This document shows, piece after piece, positions 18,423 to 26,134 of a DNA stretch of 64,000 nucleotides; the first letter of the stretch is position 1, and each line of letters opens with the position of its first letter. The position numbers and the translations under genes were made by a program. The DNA is from Cupriavidus gilardii (lineage in GTDB: Bacteria > Pseudomonadota > Gammaproteobacteria > Burkholderiales > Burkholderiaceae), in assembly GCF_013314895.1 (NCBI RefSeq), contig NZ_JABTYE010000002.1:186001-250000 (forward strand). Reading direction: 5' to 3'. The notes beneath the pieces are model-generated. The model made no database searches. It saw only the letters and a program-made list of their open reading frames with translations, and was not told the origin of the DNA.

Positions 18423-18646
18423 TGCAATAGTTTAGGCGGCACCAGGATCTGCTGGCATTGGCAGAAACCCTCGCACCGAGAGACGAGGCACCGATGCGTG
18501 TGGGCGCTTTACGCAAGAATCGGTCCGGTGTGGCTGCCGAACCATGCGGGGAACCGCATTGCGCTGGGAACAGGAAGGGAGTGACGGGAGACCGTCGCGG
18601 GCGAATGCCGGACGGAAGGAGGTAAGGACGGAAGGACGGAAGGGAG

Positions 18647-18673
18647 AAAAGAAAAACCGCCCCGAAGGGCGGT
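18647..18673 (-). terminator. Intrinsic terminator of the orphan small gene
   Basis: ACCGCCC (18656-18662) and GGGCGGT (18667-18673) form a perfect 7-bp stem with a CGAA loop. On the minus strand it is followed by a U-rich run (bases 18655 to 18647). It lies 40 bp beyond the stop codon of the 63-residue gene at 18713-18904 and supports that gene being real. Confidence 0.75.
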
Positions 18674-18712
18674 TCTGGCGCTACCAGCCGCGCCTGGCGG
18701 CCGGTCCAGCCG

Positions 18713-18904
18713 TCAAGCCGCGCGGTGTCCGCACTCGGCGCGGCCGAACAGGCACTGCACGAAGCGCAGCACGTCGGCGGCCCGCAGCGGAATCAGCGGC
18801 GTGGCATGACGGACAGCGTCGCGGCAGGCGTAGTGGCGCAGCAGTTGCTGGCCGACCGGGGTGTCCAGGTACGACGCCCGGGCATTGGTGTCGCGGTAAG
18901 TCAT
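18713..18904 (-). CDS. Small orphan protein, 63 aa
   Basis: The 63-residue product is cytoplasmic-looking, with two Cys near the C-terminus (FVQCLFGRAECGH) and a basic, helical middle. I do not recognise a family. A real gene is supported by a perfect intrinsic terminator 40 bp downstream and by a TATACT promoter element with an embedded GTATAC site 33 bp upstream. This element resembles those of the surrounding HDO regulon, so the product may be a small accessory or regulatory protein of that pathway. Confidence 0.55.
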   Translation of the reverse strand: MTYRDTNARASYLDTPVGQQLLRHYACRDAVRHATPLIPLRAADVLRFVQCLFGRAECGHRAA

Positions 18905-18936
18905 GGTCTTTCTCTATTGCGTTTACAACGGTTGAC

Positions 18937-18943
18937 AGTATAC
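18937..18943 (-). promoter_or_regulatory. GTATAC site / -10 of the orphan gene
   Basis: On the minus strand TGTGTATACTGTC contains a good -10 hexamer, TATACT (18942-18937), overlapping the palindrome GTATAC (18943-18938). It is 33 bp upstream of the 63-residue gene. No strong -35 is seen. Confidence 0.5.
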
Positions 18944-19141
18944 ACAGATTTTGTGCATTGCGCCATGACGGTGCAACGGGGTGCCCCGAAGCCGTGCGCG
19001 TCGCCCTTGCGCCGGCCACGGGCGCAAGGGGCCTGGCCGCCATGGGAGACGCGCGAAGGCCGCACCGTCACCGTGATGCGGCGCGACAGAGAAGACGGAA
19101 AAGGGAAAAGGGAAAAGAAGAGAGGAAGGGGCGCCCAGGCG

Positions 19142-19846
19142 TCAGGCAGCGTGCTGCTCGCCTACCGGCAGCTCGGCCGCCTTGGCGGCGCTGTAGACAT
19201 GCCGCGCGGCCAGCAAGGCCGCCAGGTCGGCATCGCCCGCGATCACCGCCTGCAGGATCTGCGCATGCTCGTCCCAGTTCTGCCGGGCCCGGACCACGTT
19301 GGCCGGCCCGAACAGCACCGCGGTGCGTTCCCGCAGCGAGCGCATCATTTCCTGCAGCACGCTGTTGGCGGCGATGTTGCCGAGCACCTCGTGAAAACGC
19401 GAGTTCAGCGTCAGCAGCTCGTCCGCCCTGCCCTGCGCTGCCGCTTCCATGCCTTGCTGCAATACCGCCTGCAGTTCCGCGACCAGCGCCGGATCGCGCC
19501 GCTGCGCGGCCAGCTTGGCGTTCAGCCCTTCCAGCGTGGCGCGCACTTCGACCATCTCGCGCACGATGTCGGGCGACAGTTTGGCCACCGAGGCGCCGCG
19601 CCGGGGTTCGATCAGCACCAGCCCTTCGCTGGCCAGCGCCCGCAGTGCCTCGCGCACCGGGATGCGGGACACACCCAATTCCGCGGACAGCTTGTTCTCG
19701 ACCAGCCGCTCACCGGGGGCGTAGGCACCCTTCAGGATGCGCTCGCGCAGCTTGTCGGTGACCAGCGCGAACAACGGCGAGTGGCTGGCGCCCAGGCTCA
19801 CGACTTCCTGATCGGGCGCGGCGGAAACGGACGGGCGGAGGGACAT
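19142..19846 (-). CDS. GntR-family regulator, FCD (FadR-like) subfamily
   Basis: The 234-residue protein has an N-terminal winged helix (about residues 25-95) with GERLVENKLSAELGVSRIPVREALRALASEGLV, the classic GntR recognition region. A C-terminal all-helical FCD ligand domain (about 100-225) follows, with histidines in FHEVLG, DEHAQIL and ARHVYSA placed to bind a metal and a carboxylate ligand. It is encoded in the middle of the amidase/HDO/permease gene set. GTATAC palindromes, the usual kind of site for FCD regulators, lie upstream of this gene and of the neighbouring units, suggesting an autoregulated local repressor. The inducer is unknown. Confidence 0.88.
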   Translation of the reverse strand: MSLRPSVSAAPDQEVVSLGASHSPLFALVTDKLRERILKGAYAPGERLVENKLSAELGVSRIPVREALRALASEGLVLIEPRRGASVAKLSPDIVREMVEVRATLEGLNAKLAAQRRDPALVAELQAVLQQGMEAAAQGRADELLTLNSRFHEVLGNIAANSVLQEMMRSLRERTAVLFGPANVVRARQNWDEHAQILQAVIAGDADLAALLAARHVYSAAKAAELPVGEQHAA

Positions 19847-19952
19847 GGCGGATGGCGAGGCGATCGGTTTGGAAAGCGCGCGGATTGACGGGATGCTGGC
19901 GGCAACCTTGGTGGACAGGCCGGTGCACGACCCGCACCAAAGGCTGGCGCCA

Positions 19953-19960
19953 TTGTATAC
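19953..19960 (-). promoter_or_regulatory. GTATAC site upstream of gntR gene
   Basis: The minus strand reads TGGTATACAATGG about 110 bp upstream of the GntR start. It holds GTATAC (19960-19955) and a possible -10 TACAAT (19958-19953). Consistent with autoregulation. Confidence 0.45.
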
Positions 19961-20007
19961 CAGCTACCGGCCGCAGCGACGCGGCCGCCCTGCCTCGTTC
20001 CCGCTGC

Positions 20008-21009
20008 TCAGTCCCGCTGGAACGTGAAACTGTCGGCGTAGATATGCTCGGTGCTGGCGCCGCGATCCAGGAACGCCTGGCGCGCATCGCGAATCATGTC
20101 CGGCGAGCCGCACAGATAGATCGCATGCTCGGACAGATCGCCGAGATCGTCGACCGCCGCGTGGTGAACATGGCCGCGCCGGCCCTGCCAGCCGACCCCG
20201 CCGCGCGACAGCACCGGCACGTAGCGGAAGTCGTAAAGCCGCTCGGCCCAGCCTTCGATCTGCTCGTGCAGGTAGAGATCGCTCTCCTCCCGCATGCCCC
20301 AGTACAGCGAGACGGGCGGGCAGTCGGGATCGTCCATCAGCGATTCGAGAATCGCCTTGATCGGCGCGATGCCGGTACCGGTGGCCACCATCAGCAGCGG
20401 ACGGTAGTCGCGGGCGCGATAGAAGAAGGTGCCGTGCGGCAGCTCCACCTCGACCGCATCGCCCGGCGCGAGTCCCGGCAGGATGCGGTCGGTGACGGCG
20501 CCGCCCGGAATGCGGCGTACATGCAGTTCAATGCTGCCGCCCTGCGGCACCGAGGCCATCGAGAAGCTGCGCGCGTGGCCGTCTTCGGTCAAGAGTTTCA
20601 GATACTGGCCGGGCCGATAGTCGAGCGCCGCATCGAGATCGGGCACCTGCAGCCGGACCTGCAGCACGGTCGGAGTCAGCGCGCGCACCGCCTCGATCTG
20701 GGCGCGATGCCGCATCGGCTCGACGCAGACCTCGTCCTCGCGTGCGGCGCTGATCAACAGGTCGCCGACCGGCTGCGCCTGACAGGCCAGTGCGTAGCCC
20801 GCAGCCGCCTCGTCGGGCGCCAGCCCCATCGGCTCCTCCTCGTAGCGGACCTCGCCTTCGACCAGCTTCAGCCGACAGGTACCGCAGCCGCCCAGCTGGC
20901 AATCGTGCGGCAGCGCAATGCCGGCCTTCAGTGCCGCCTGCAGCAGCGTTTCGCCACGCTCGACGAAAAAGGCCTGCTGCGTTTCAAGGATCTGGATGCG
21001 GTGAGACAT
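20008..21009 (-). CDS. [2Fe-2S] ferredoxin-FAD-NAD(P)H oxidoreductase
   Basis: The 333-residue electron-transfer protein has an N-terminal plant-type ferredoxin domain, with Cys37, Cys42, Cys45 and Cys76 in the C-x4-C-x2-C...C pattern. An FAD domain (RSFSMAS near residue 155) and an NAD-binding domain (GTGIAPIKAILE) follow. This is the arrangement of phenol-hydroxylase or dioxygenase reductases and CDP-6-deoxyglucoseen reductase. It should pass electrons from NAD(P)H to an oxygenase or separate ferredoxin. It ends the HDO operon, and the two ferredoxins at 27.7 and 28.5 kb may be intermediates. I chose the ATG at 21009, which has GGAA 7 bp upstream; an ATG four codons earlier is possible. Confidence 0.87.
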   Translation of the reverse strand: MSHRIQILETQQAFFVERGETLLQAALKAGIALPHDCQLGGCGTCRLKLVEGEVRYEEEPMGLAPDEAAAGYALACQAQPVGDLLISAAREDEVCVEPMRHRAQIEAVRALTPTVLQVRLQVPDLDAALDYRPGQYLKLLTEDGHARSFSMASVPQGGSIELHVRRIPGGAVTDRILPGLAPGDAVEVELPHGTFFYRARDYRPLLMVATGTGIAPIKAILESLMDDPDCPPVSLYWGMREESDLYLHEQIEGWAERLYDFRYVPVLSRGGVGWQGRRGHVHHAAVDDLGDLSEHAIYLCGSPDMIRDARQAFLDRGASTEHIYADSFTFQRD

Positions 21010-21078
21010 GATGCGTTCCAAGTAGCCGATGGACGGATGCGGCGAATGCCGGAGTCAATGCCAGTGTCAGCGTCAGCG

Positions 21079-21558
21079 TCAGCGTTTGATGTCGGCCTGC
21101 ACCACCACCTTCAGGTCCTGCGGCGCGAGCAGTTCCTGCAGCGCCTGCAAGGCGGCGAGGCCCGCCTGCGTGTCCTGCTCGCCGTTACCGCCGCTCAGGC
21201 CGATGCCGCCGATCACCTGCTCGTTGACGACGATCGGAAAGCCGCCGACGAACGCAGCGAACTTGCCTTCGAAGCTCCACTGGATGCCGAAGGCTTCGTT
21301 GCCCGGCAGCGCAGGCCCGTTCGGCGGCGTGGTGAACAGATGGGTCGAACGCTTGTGGCCGGCCGCGGTAAACGCCTTGTTCCAGGCGATCTGCGGGCCG
21401 GTGATGCGGGCCCCGTCCATCCGCTCCAGCACCAGCGGATAGCCGCCCTCGTCCACCACGCAGATGGATTCGAGCACGCCGATCTCCTCGGACTTGGCGA
21501 TGGCCGCGGCCACCATATGGCGCGCTTCGCGCAGTTCGAGCTTGATGGCTTGTTTCAT
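21079..21558 (-). CDS. HbpS/GlcG-like small protein (DUF336)
   Basis: The 159-residue protein matches the GlcG/HbpS fold, with the conserved ICVVDEGGYPLVLERMDGA segment (about 33-51), the NKAFTAA helix and the GGFPIVVNEQVIGGIGLSGG motif. Family members bind haem or cobalamin (HbpS, PduO C-terminal) or accompany glycolate-type oxidation genes without a known reaction. It lies between the aldehyde dehydrogenase and the flavin reductase genes in the HDO operon, so it may be a cofactor-binding accessory of that oxidation. No signal peptide is seen, unlike secreted HbpS. Confidence 0.83.
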   Translation of the reverse strand: MKQAIKLELREARHMVAAAIAKSEEIGVLESICVVDEGGYPLVLERMDGARITGPQIAWNKAFTAAGHKRSTHLFTTPPNGPALPGNEAFGIQWSFEGKFAAFVGGFPIVVNEQVIGGIGLSGGNGEQDTQAGLAALQALQELLAPQDLKVVVQADIKR

Positions 21559-21609
21559 GCGATGTTCTCCTGGTCGATGCGGCGTAGCGATGCTGCATTG
21601 CTGCAGTGC

Positions 21610-23070
21610 TTACAGGCCGCGGTAGACGGTCTTGATCTGGGTATAGAACTCGAGGCCGGTGCGGCCGGATTCGCGGAAGGTCGACGTGCTCGAACGCTTG
21701 AGTCCACCGAACGGCGCGTTGACGAGGTTGCCGGTCGTGGTGCGGTTGATCTTCACGGTACCGGCCTCGATATCGGCGGCGAAGCGATGCATGTAGCGCG
21801 GATTGCGCGTGACGATCGCCGCGGCCAGACCGTATTCGGTGTCGTTGGCCTTGGCGATGGCATCGGCGTAGTCGCTGAACGCGATGATCGCGATCACCGG
21901 CCCGAAGATCTCCTCTCTCGCGATGCGCATGTCCTGCGTGACATCGGTGAAGACCGCGGGCGACACGTAGAAGCCGTTGTCGAACTCGGGACCGCTGAGC
22001 CGCTCGCCGCCGCACAGCAGCGTGGCCTCGGACTTGCCGATGTCGATATAGCGCAGCACGTTGTCGAGCTGGTTGCGCGTGGCGAGCGGACCGAGATCCA
22101 TGCCGGGCGTCATGCCGCTGCCGATCTTCAGCGTCTTGACGCGGGCCAGCAGCTTCTCGGTGTAGGCCTCGCGCACCGACTCGGCGACCAGCACGCGGCT
22201 GGTGCCGGTGCAAGCCTGGCCGCTCAGCGAGAAGCCGCCCTTGATCGTCAGTTCGACCGCCTGGTCCAGGTCGGCGTCTTCCATCACCAGCAGCGGATTC
22301 TTGCCGCCCAGTTCCATCTGCGTGCGCGTGGTCAGCGGCACCGAGCGGTGGATCTGTTCGCCGGCGCGGGTCGAACCGGTGAACGAGATCGCTCGCACCG
22401 CGCTCGCCTGCGTGATGGCGGCGCCCACGTCGGCGGCGCTGCCGGTGATGAAGTTCAGCACACCCTTGGGCAGGCCGGCATCGATCAGCGCCTCGGCCAG
22501 CCGATAGCCGCTCAACGGTGCATCGGACGACGGCTTGAACACCACGGTATTGCCGGTGATCAGCGCCGGCGCAATCTTGCGGGCCGGGATCGAGATCGGG
22601 AAATTCCATGGCGAGATCACCGTCGCCACGCCCAGCGGCTCGCGCTGTGTGTAGACCAGCATGTCGCCATCGTCGTTGGGAAACGATTCGCCGGTGAAGG
22701 TCTGGCCCTCGACGGCATAGAAGCGCAGCGTCTGCGCCGAGCGCAGGACCTCGTCGCGGGCCAGGCTCAGTGCCTTGCCTTCTTCGCGCGTCAGCTCGCT
22801 CGCGATGCTGTCGGCATTGGCTTCGAGCTGCTGCGCGGCGCGGTTCAGGATCGCCGCGCGGCGGCCGATGGGCGTGTTCTTCCAGCCCTCGAATGCGGCG
22901 GCGGCAGCGGCCACCGCGGCCTCGCCTTCCGCGGCGGCCGAGGCCTGGAAGCGGCCCACCACGTCATTGGTGTCGGCGGGGTTGATGTTGTCGAAGGTCC
23001 GACCGGACTGGCACGCGGTCCACTCGCCATCGATGTAGTTGAAGAACGTTTCCATCTGTGCGGCGCTCAT
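21610..23070 (-). CDS. NAD(P)+-dependent aldehyde dehydrogenase
   Basis: The 486-residue ALDH-superfamily enzyme contains the catalytic glutamate in MELGGKNPLLV and the catalytic cysteine in SGQACTGTSRVLV, plus the PWNFPISIPARK cofactor-binding segment. It resembles vanillin/benzaldehyde and succinate-semialdehyde dehydrogenases. It should oxidise an aldehyde to the acid. The ATG at 23070 begins MSAAQMETFFNYIDGEW and fits the family N-terminus; a longer open frame overlaps the HDO gene. It is second in the HDO operon, suggesting it oxidises an aldehyde made by the diiron enzyme. Confidence 0.88.
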   Translation of the reverse strand: MSAAQMETFFNYIDGEWTACQSGRTFDNINPADTNDVVGRFQASAAAEGEAAVAAAAAAFEGWKNTPIGRRAAILNRAAQQLEANADSIASELTREEGKALSLARDEVLRSAQTLRFYAVEGQTFTGESFPNDDGDMLVYTQREPLGVATVISPWNFPISIPARKIAPALITGNTVVFKPSSDAPLSGYRLAEALIDAGLPKGVLNFITGSAADVGAAITQASAVRAISFTGSTRAGEQIHRSVPLTTRTQMELGGKNPLLVMEDADLDQAVELTIKGGFSLSGQACTGTSRVLVAESVREAYTEKLLARVKTLKIGSGMTPGMDLGPLATRNQLDNVLRYIDIGKSEATLLCGGERLSGPEFDNGFYVSPAVFTDVTQDMRIAREEIFGPVIAIIAFSDYADAIAKANDTEYGLAAAIVTRNPRYMHRFAADIEAGTVKINRTTTGNLVNAPFGGLKRSSTSTFRESGRTGLEFYTQIKTVYRGL

Positions 23071-23138
23071 CAGGCGGTTAGGGGAAGGCGCGCGGCGCAG
23101 GGAAGCGCCACGCGCAGGCGCGATTGAAGCGGCCGGAT

Positions 23139-23870
23139 TCAAGCAGCCAGTTCGAGCTCGGGCAGCGGCAGCTCGTGCGCGACATAGTCGTAGTACAGCG
23201 CGGTCGTATAGAGCAGCCGCATCTGCGCGCCGATCTCGCAGATCTTCAGACAGCGCTGCTGCAGCTCCGGCGTATCGGCATGCTCGAGCACGATCTGGTA
23301 GCCGCGCTCGCCGTGGATCTCGTCCGAGACGATATGCAGGTCGAAGAATTCGACTTCCTCGTCGGTGAACTGGTACTTCTCACGCAGCGTGGGCGTCTGC
23401 TTGCGGTAGATCGACGGCACCTGCGACTCCAGCCCGACCACCAGGCCGGCCACCGCGACGATCGGGTCCTCGCGCATCGCCACCGAATAACACCAGGCCT
23501 GCAGCCCGCGCGTGGTGGGCGACATGTTGTCGGGATCGATCACGCGCTCGCGCGTGGTGCCGCAGGCCTCGGCGAAGCGGATCAGCAGATCGGTGTGGCG
23601 ATCGCCGCCGATCTCCTCTTCGTACATATTGGCCAGCAGGAAATCCTTGGCCTCGGTATACCGATCCGGCATGCGGGCGTAGATATAGCCCAGGTAGTCG
23701 GCGAACGGCCCGACGTAGTGATAGTGGTTCTCGGCCCAGCGAGCCAGATGGGCGCGGCTGAGCTTGCCGCTCGCCCAGGCCTTGCTGAAAGGCGCCTGGT
23801 TGGCGCTTTTGCCCTTGATCGCTTGTTCCAGCGCGGCACGGAATTCTTCTCGGTTCATCAGTTCGGCCAT
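23139..23870 (-). CDS. Haem-oxygenase-like diiron oxidase (HDO; PqqC/CADD-like)
   Basis: The 243-residue all-helical protein belongs to the PqqC/TenA/CADD superfamily. The full diiron ligand set of HDO enzymes can be read: Glu85-x6-His92 in EEIGGDRH, Glu148 in GLESQVP, and His179-x3-Asp183-x2-His186 in HIVSDEIH, with spacings almost identical to chlamydial CADD. PqqC and TenA lack this set, so a metal-dependent, O2-using oxidase or N-oxygenase is likely. It is the first gene of an operon with an aldehyde dehydrogenase, an HbpS-like protein and a [2Fe-2S] reductase, and its promoter carries a GTATAC operator. Known HDOs act in natural-product or pABA chemistry; a catabolic HDO with its own reductase would be unusual. 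Substrate unknown. The ATG at 23870 is chosen because upstream codons run into the promoter. Confidence 0.8.
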   Translation of the reverse strand: MAELMNREEFRAALEQAIKGKSANQAPFSKAWASGKLSRAHLARWAENHYHYVGPFADYLGYIYARMPDRYTEAKDFLLANMYEEEIGGDRHTDLLIRFAEACGTTRERVIDPDNMSPTTRGLQAWCYSVAMREDPIVAVAGLVVGLESQVPSIYRKQTPTLREKYQFTDEEVEFFDLHIVSDEIHGERGYQIVLEHADTPELQQRCLKICEIGAQMRLLYTTALYYDYVAHELPLPELELAA

Positions 23871-23936
23871 GTGGGGCTCCTTGTTGGCTGACGGTTCGGA
23901 ATGGGTTGGGTCGGGCGGATCGTTCGCTCGATGTTT

Positions 23937-23968
23937 GTATACTATATACATATAAGCTCGACGGACAA
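23937..23968 (-). promoter_or_regulatory. HDO operon promoter with GTATAC operator
   Basis: On the minus strand TTGTCC (23968-23963) lies 16 bp before TATAGT (23946-23941), which overlaps GTATAC (23942-23937). The larger sequence TGTATA-N3-TATACA is an almost perfect dyad around the -10. It lies about 70 bp upstream of the HDO start. Confidence 0.6.
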
Positions 23969-24043
23969 GGGCCGGCGGGGTTTTATTCGTCGGGGTTTAC
24001 CTTGGTGTTGGCGTCGAATGGTGTGGCCGGGCGCGCCGGAAGT

Positions 24044-24961
24044 TCACCGGGAAGCCTGCAGCCGCTGCCACGCCAGCCCTGCCAATGCCACATCCTCCAG
24101 ACCGACGCCTACCGACTTGTAGATGACGATGTCGCCGTCATGGCGCCGCGGCTGGACCCGGCCCAGCACGACGTCGGCCAATTCGATCAGCTTCGAGTCG
24201 GGAAGCACGCCCGCCCCCGCCATCACGATGTCGCCGGCTTCGCGGGTGGACTGCGGCTTCCATTCGACGACCACGGCGGATGCGCGCGACAGCGCGACGT
24301 CGTCCAGCTCGCGCGTATGCGGCAGGCTCGAGCCGATCGCCGCGACAAACGTGCCCGGCTGGATCGCCTCGCCGGAAAACAGCGGCGTGGTCGAGCGCGA
24401 GGCCGTCACGACGATATCGGCATCTTTCACGGCCGCCTCGGCCTGCGTGGGGATCACCGGTATGCCGCACGCCTGGCCGAGGCGCTCCGGCAGGTCGGCC
24501 GGCGCGTAGGGATCGCACAGCAGAATCCGTTCGAGCGGCAGCGCTGCGCTCAACTGCCTGGCGTGCGCCGCGCCTTGCGTGCCGGCGCCGAATAGCGCCA
24601 GCGTGCGGGCATCGGAGCGCGCCAGATGGCGCGCCGCAATCACGGTGCAGGCAGCGGTGCGCAGCCGCGTGATTGCGCCCGCATCGAACGACGCCAGCGG
24701 CCGTCCGTCCTCCGTGGAGAACAACAGGATCACGAAGGAGAACTGCCCGTCGATGGTCGTGTAGACCTTGGCGCCGGCGACGCCCTGCTCCGGTATCACT
24801 GCGCCCAGCGTCGACAGCTTGATGCCGCCGGCTTCGGTGCGAATGCGCTGCTGCATGGCGGCACGGCCCTCGCCGAAGCTGTGAAACGCTTCGAGCAGGA
24901 TGCGTTGCGCGTCTTCGGCGCCGACATGGCGATCGACCATGTCATCGGTGATGTGCTGCAT
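24044..24961 (-). CDS. Ornithine cyclodeaminase/mu-crystallin family protein
   Basis: The 305-residue protein has a Rossmann NAD(P) domain (LALFGAGTQGAAHARQL near residues 120-136) and the OCD/mu-crystallin fold, with VYTTI and FDAGAITRLRTAACTVIAARHL in the catalytic half. Members include ornithine cyclodeaminase, alanine dehydrogenase and ketimine reductases such as pyrroline-2-carboxylate reductase. The last would fit a pathway producing cyclic or imino acids. I chose the ATG at 24961 (MQHITDDMVD), which matches the family start. An in-frame ATG at 25054 would add about 31 residues encoded largely by a 9-bp tandem repeat. It follows the TauE-type exporter gene and shares its promoter region. 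Confidence 0.82.
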   Translation of the reverse strand: MQHITDDMVDRHVGAEDAQRILLEAFHSFGEGRAAMQQRIRTEAGGIKLSTLGAVIPEQGVAGAKVYTTIDGQFSFVILLFSTEDGRPLASFDAGAITRLRTAACTVIAARHLARSDARTLALFGAGTQGAAHARQLSAALPLERILLCDPYAPADLPERLGQACGIPVIPTQAEAAVKDADIVVTASRSTTPLFSGEAIQPGTFVAAIGSSLPHTRELDDVALSRASAVVVEWKPQSTREAGDIVMAGAGVLPDSKLIELADVVLGRVQPRRHDGDIVIYKSVGVGLEDVALAGLAWQRLQASR

Positions 24962-25004
24962 CTGGTCCCCTGCATGGGTGGTTGGGATGGAATCGAATGC
25001 CTCG

Positions 25005-25058
25005 GTCATTCGCGTCATTCGGGCGATTCGGCTCATTCGGGTGATTCGGGTCATCCGG
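25005..25058. repeat. Six 9-bp tandem repeats between two cistrons
   Basis: Six head-to-tail 9-bp units (consensus GTCATTCGG, with one- or two-base variants) lie between the exporter stop codon and the cyclodeaminase-like start. On the minus strand the array is open in the frame of the downstream gene and would encode an MTRITRMSRIARMTRMT-like leader if an upstream ATG were used. Confidence 0.85.
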
Positions 25059-25059
25059 C

Positions 25060-25857
25060 TCAAGCCGGCAGCGCCATGCGCACCAGCACACCGATGGCGC
25101 CCGCGGCGCACAAGGCGAGCAGCAGCCGGCGCACTGCCGCGGCGGAAACACGGCTCCTGAGCCGGCTCGAAATGGCGAAGCCAGCGAGCAGAAACGGCGC
25201 GAGCAGCGCGCTCAGCGTCAGGTCGGCGATGCCGAAGCGCCCCGCCCCGGCCAGCATCGCCAGCGACAACGCCGCGCCGCCGCCGAGGATGCAGCCGACC
25301 GTGGCGCGCATCGCCGCGGGCGACATGTGCTGCATCACGATGGCAAACGGCGGCGCGCCGGCCGATGTCAGCGTGGCCATGAACCCCGAGGCGGTACCGG
25401 CGATAGCGAGATTGCCGGCCGAGGGCCGCACGCGCCAGCCGAGGGCGCTGAGTGCGACGGCAAGCAGGATCGACAGCGAGAACACCACCGCCAGCCACTG
25501 CGGCCGCAGCCAGGCAATGGCCAGCACGCCTATCAGCCCGCCGATGGTGCGGCCGATCAATGCGGTGCCGGTCAACCGCCATGCGATCGCATGGCGCTCG
25601 CGCAGCGCCGCCAGCAGCGAGACGCAACCGCCCATCGTCAACAGCGGCCCCGGCACCAGTTGCGGGAAGAACATCGCGGCCAGCGGCGCCGCCAGCATCG
25701 CAAAGCCGATGCCGCCGACGCCCTGCAGACAGGCGCCCGCAAAGATCATCGCGCCCATCAGTCCGTAATCGGATAGCGGCACGGCGGGCAGCATCGCCGC
25801 GGCAGGCGACAGCGTCGGCGAAAGGCTGGTCAGCAGTGCGGGCAGCGTGGTCGTCAT
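25060..25857 (-). CDS. TauE/SafE-type membrane exporter
   Basis: The 265-residue integral membrane protein has seven or eight hydrophobic helices and the paired glycine-rich repeat motifs of the TauE/SafE (DUF81) family (GACLQGVGGIGFAMLAAPL in the first half, ATASGFMATLTSAGAPPFAIV-like in the second). These proteins export sulfite, sulfoacetate or other small organic anions. It is divergent from the permease gene at 26135 and co-directional with the cyclodeaminase-like gene. A GTATAC site 20 bp upstream of the start places it in the same presumed regulon. Confidence 0.82.
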   Translation of the reverse strand: MTTTLPALLTSLSPTLSPAAAMLPAVPLSDYGLMGAMIFAGACLQGVGGIGFAMLAAPLAAMFFPQLVPGPLLTMGGCVSLLAALRERHAIAWRLTGTALIGRTIGGLIGVLAIAWLRPQWLAVVFSLSILLAVALSALGWRVRPSAGNLAIAGTASGFMATLTSAGAPPFAIVMQHMSPAAMRATVGCILGGGAALSLAMLAGAGRFGIADLTLSALLAPFLLAGFAISSRLRSRVSAAAVRRLLLALCAAGAIGVLVRMALPA

Positions 25858-25877
25858 GGTGAAGGCCGTATTTGTTG

Positions 25878-25913
25878 GTATACAGTCTACATACGGCACT
25901 TCCCAAAGCGCAA
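25878..25913 (-). promoter_or_regulatory. TauE-unit promoter with GTATAC operator
   Basis: On the minus strand a possible TTGCGC (25913-25908) lies 18 bp before TAGACT (25889-25884), followed by GTATAC (25883-25878), about 20 bp before the start codon. The site would sit over the transcription start. Confidence 0.45.
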
Positions 25914-26034
25914 CCGATTCCTCTACGCCACGCACCGGAACGGGGTTTCGCAATCGCCGCCTTCCCCGTTCTGGTGCGCCTTCCCAGCCTCCGCGCACGG
26001 TCCGGTATTCGCGTATATCCGGATACGATTTCGC

Positions 26035-26066
26035 TTGGCGACATTGCCATACGGAATATAGTATAC
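26035..26066 (+). promoter_or_regulatory. Permease/ferredoxin unit promoter with GTATAC operator
   Basis: TTGGCG (26035-26040) lies 16 bp before TATAGT (26057-26062), which runs into GTATAC (26061-26066). The ten bases TATAGTATAC match those at the amidase and HDO promoters. The permease start is about 70 bp downstream. The 277-bp divergent intergenic region holds this site and the one for the TauE unit. Confidence 0.55.
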
Positions 26067-26134
26067 CGTCTAGACCCCCCGCCCGAAGGACGGTCGAGCT
26101 TCACGAAACCACCCTCTCGCCCCACGGAGCTTTC

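Larger units (their letters stand above)
18317..18712. other. Intergenic region without a recognisable gene
   Basis: About 400 bp separate the amidase start from the end of the small orphan gene. The amidase promoter and GTATAC site (18413-18422) and a minus-strand terminator (18647-18673) are visible. Between them is Pu-rich DNA with GGAAGGAC-type direct repeats (about 18611-18645) and no convincing coding frame. Confidence 0.6.

Noticed and set aside
23656-23661. Seventh GTATAC regulatory site
   Set aside because: It lies inside the HDO coding sequence, encoding part of DRYTEA, and is not near a start; treated as chance.
23139-23870. Haem oxygenase, PqqC or TenA as the name for the HDO
   Set aside because: The protein carries the E-x6-H, E, H-x3-D-x2-H diiron ligands, which point to the HDO group; no PQQ or thiamin genes are nearby.
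25005-25058. Possible CRISPR-like array from repeated 9-bp units
   Set aside because: Units are contiguous without spacers and too short; the same holds for the 8- and 12-bp arrays at 28.1, 45.5, 52.2 and 56.5 kb.
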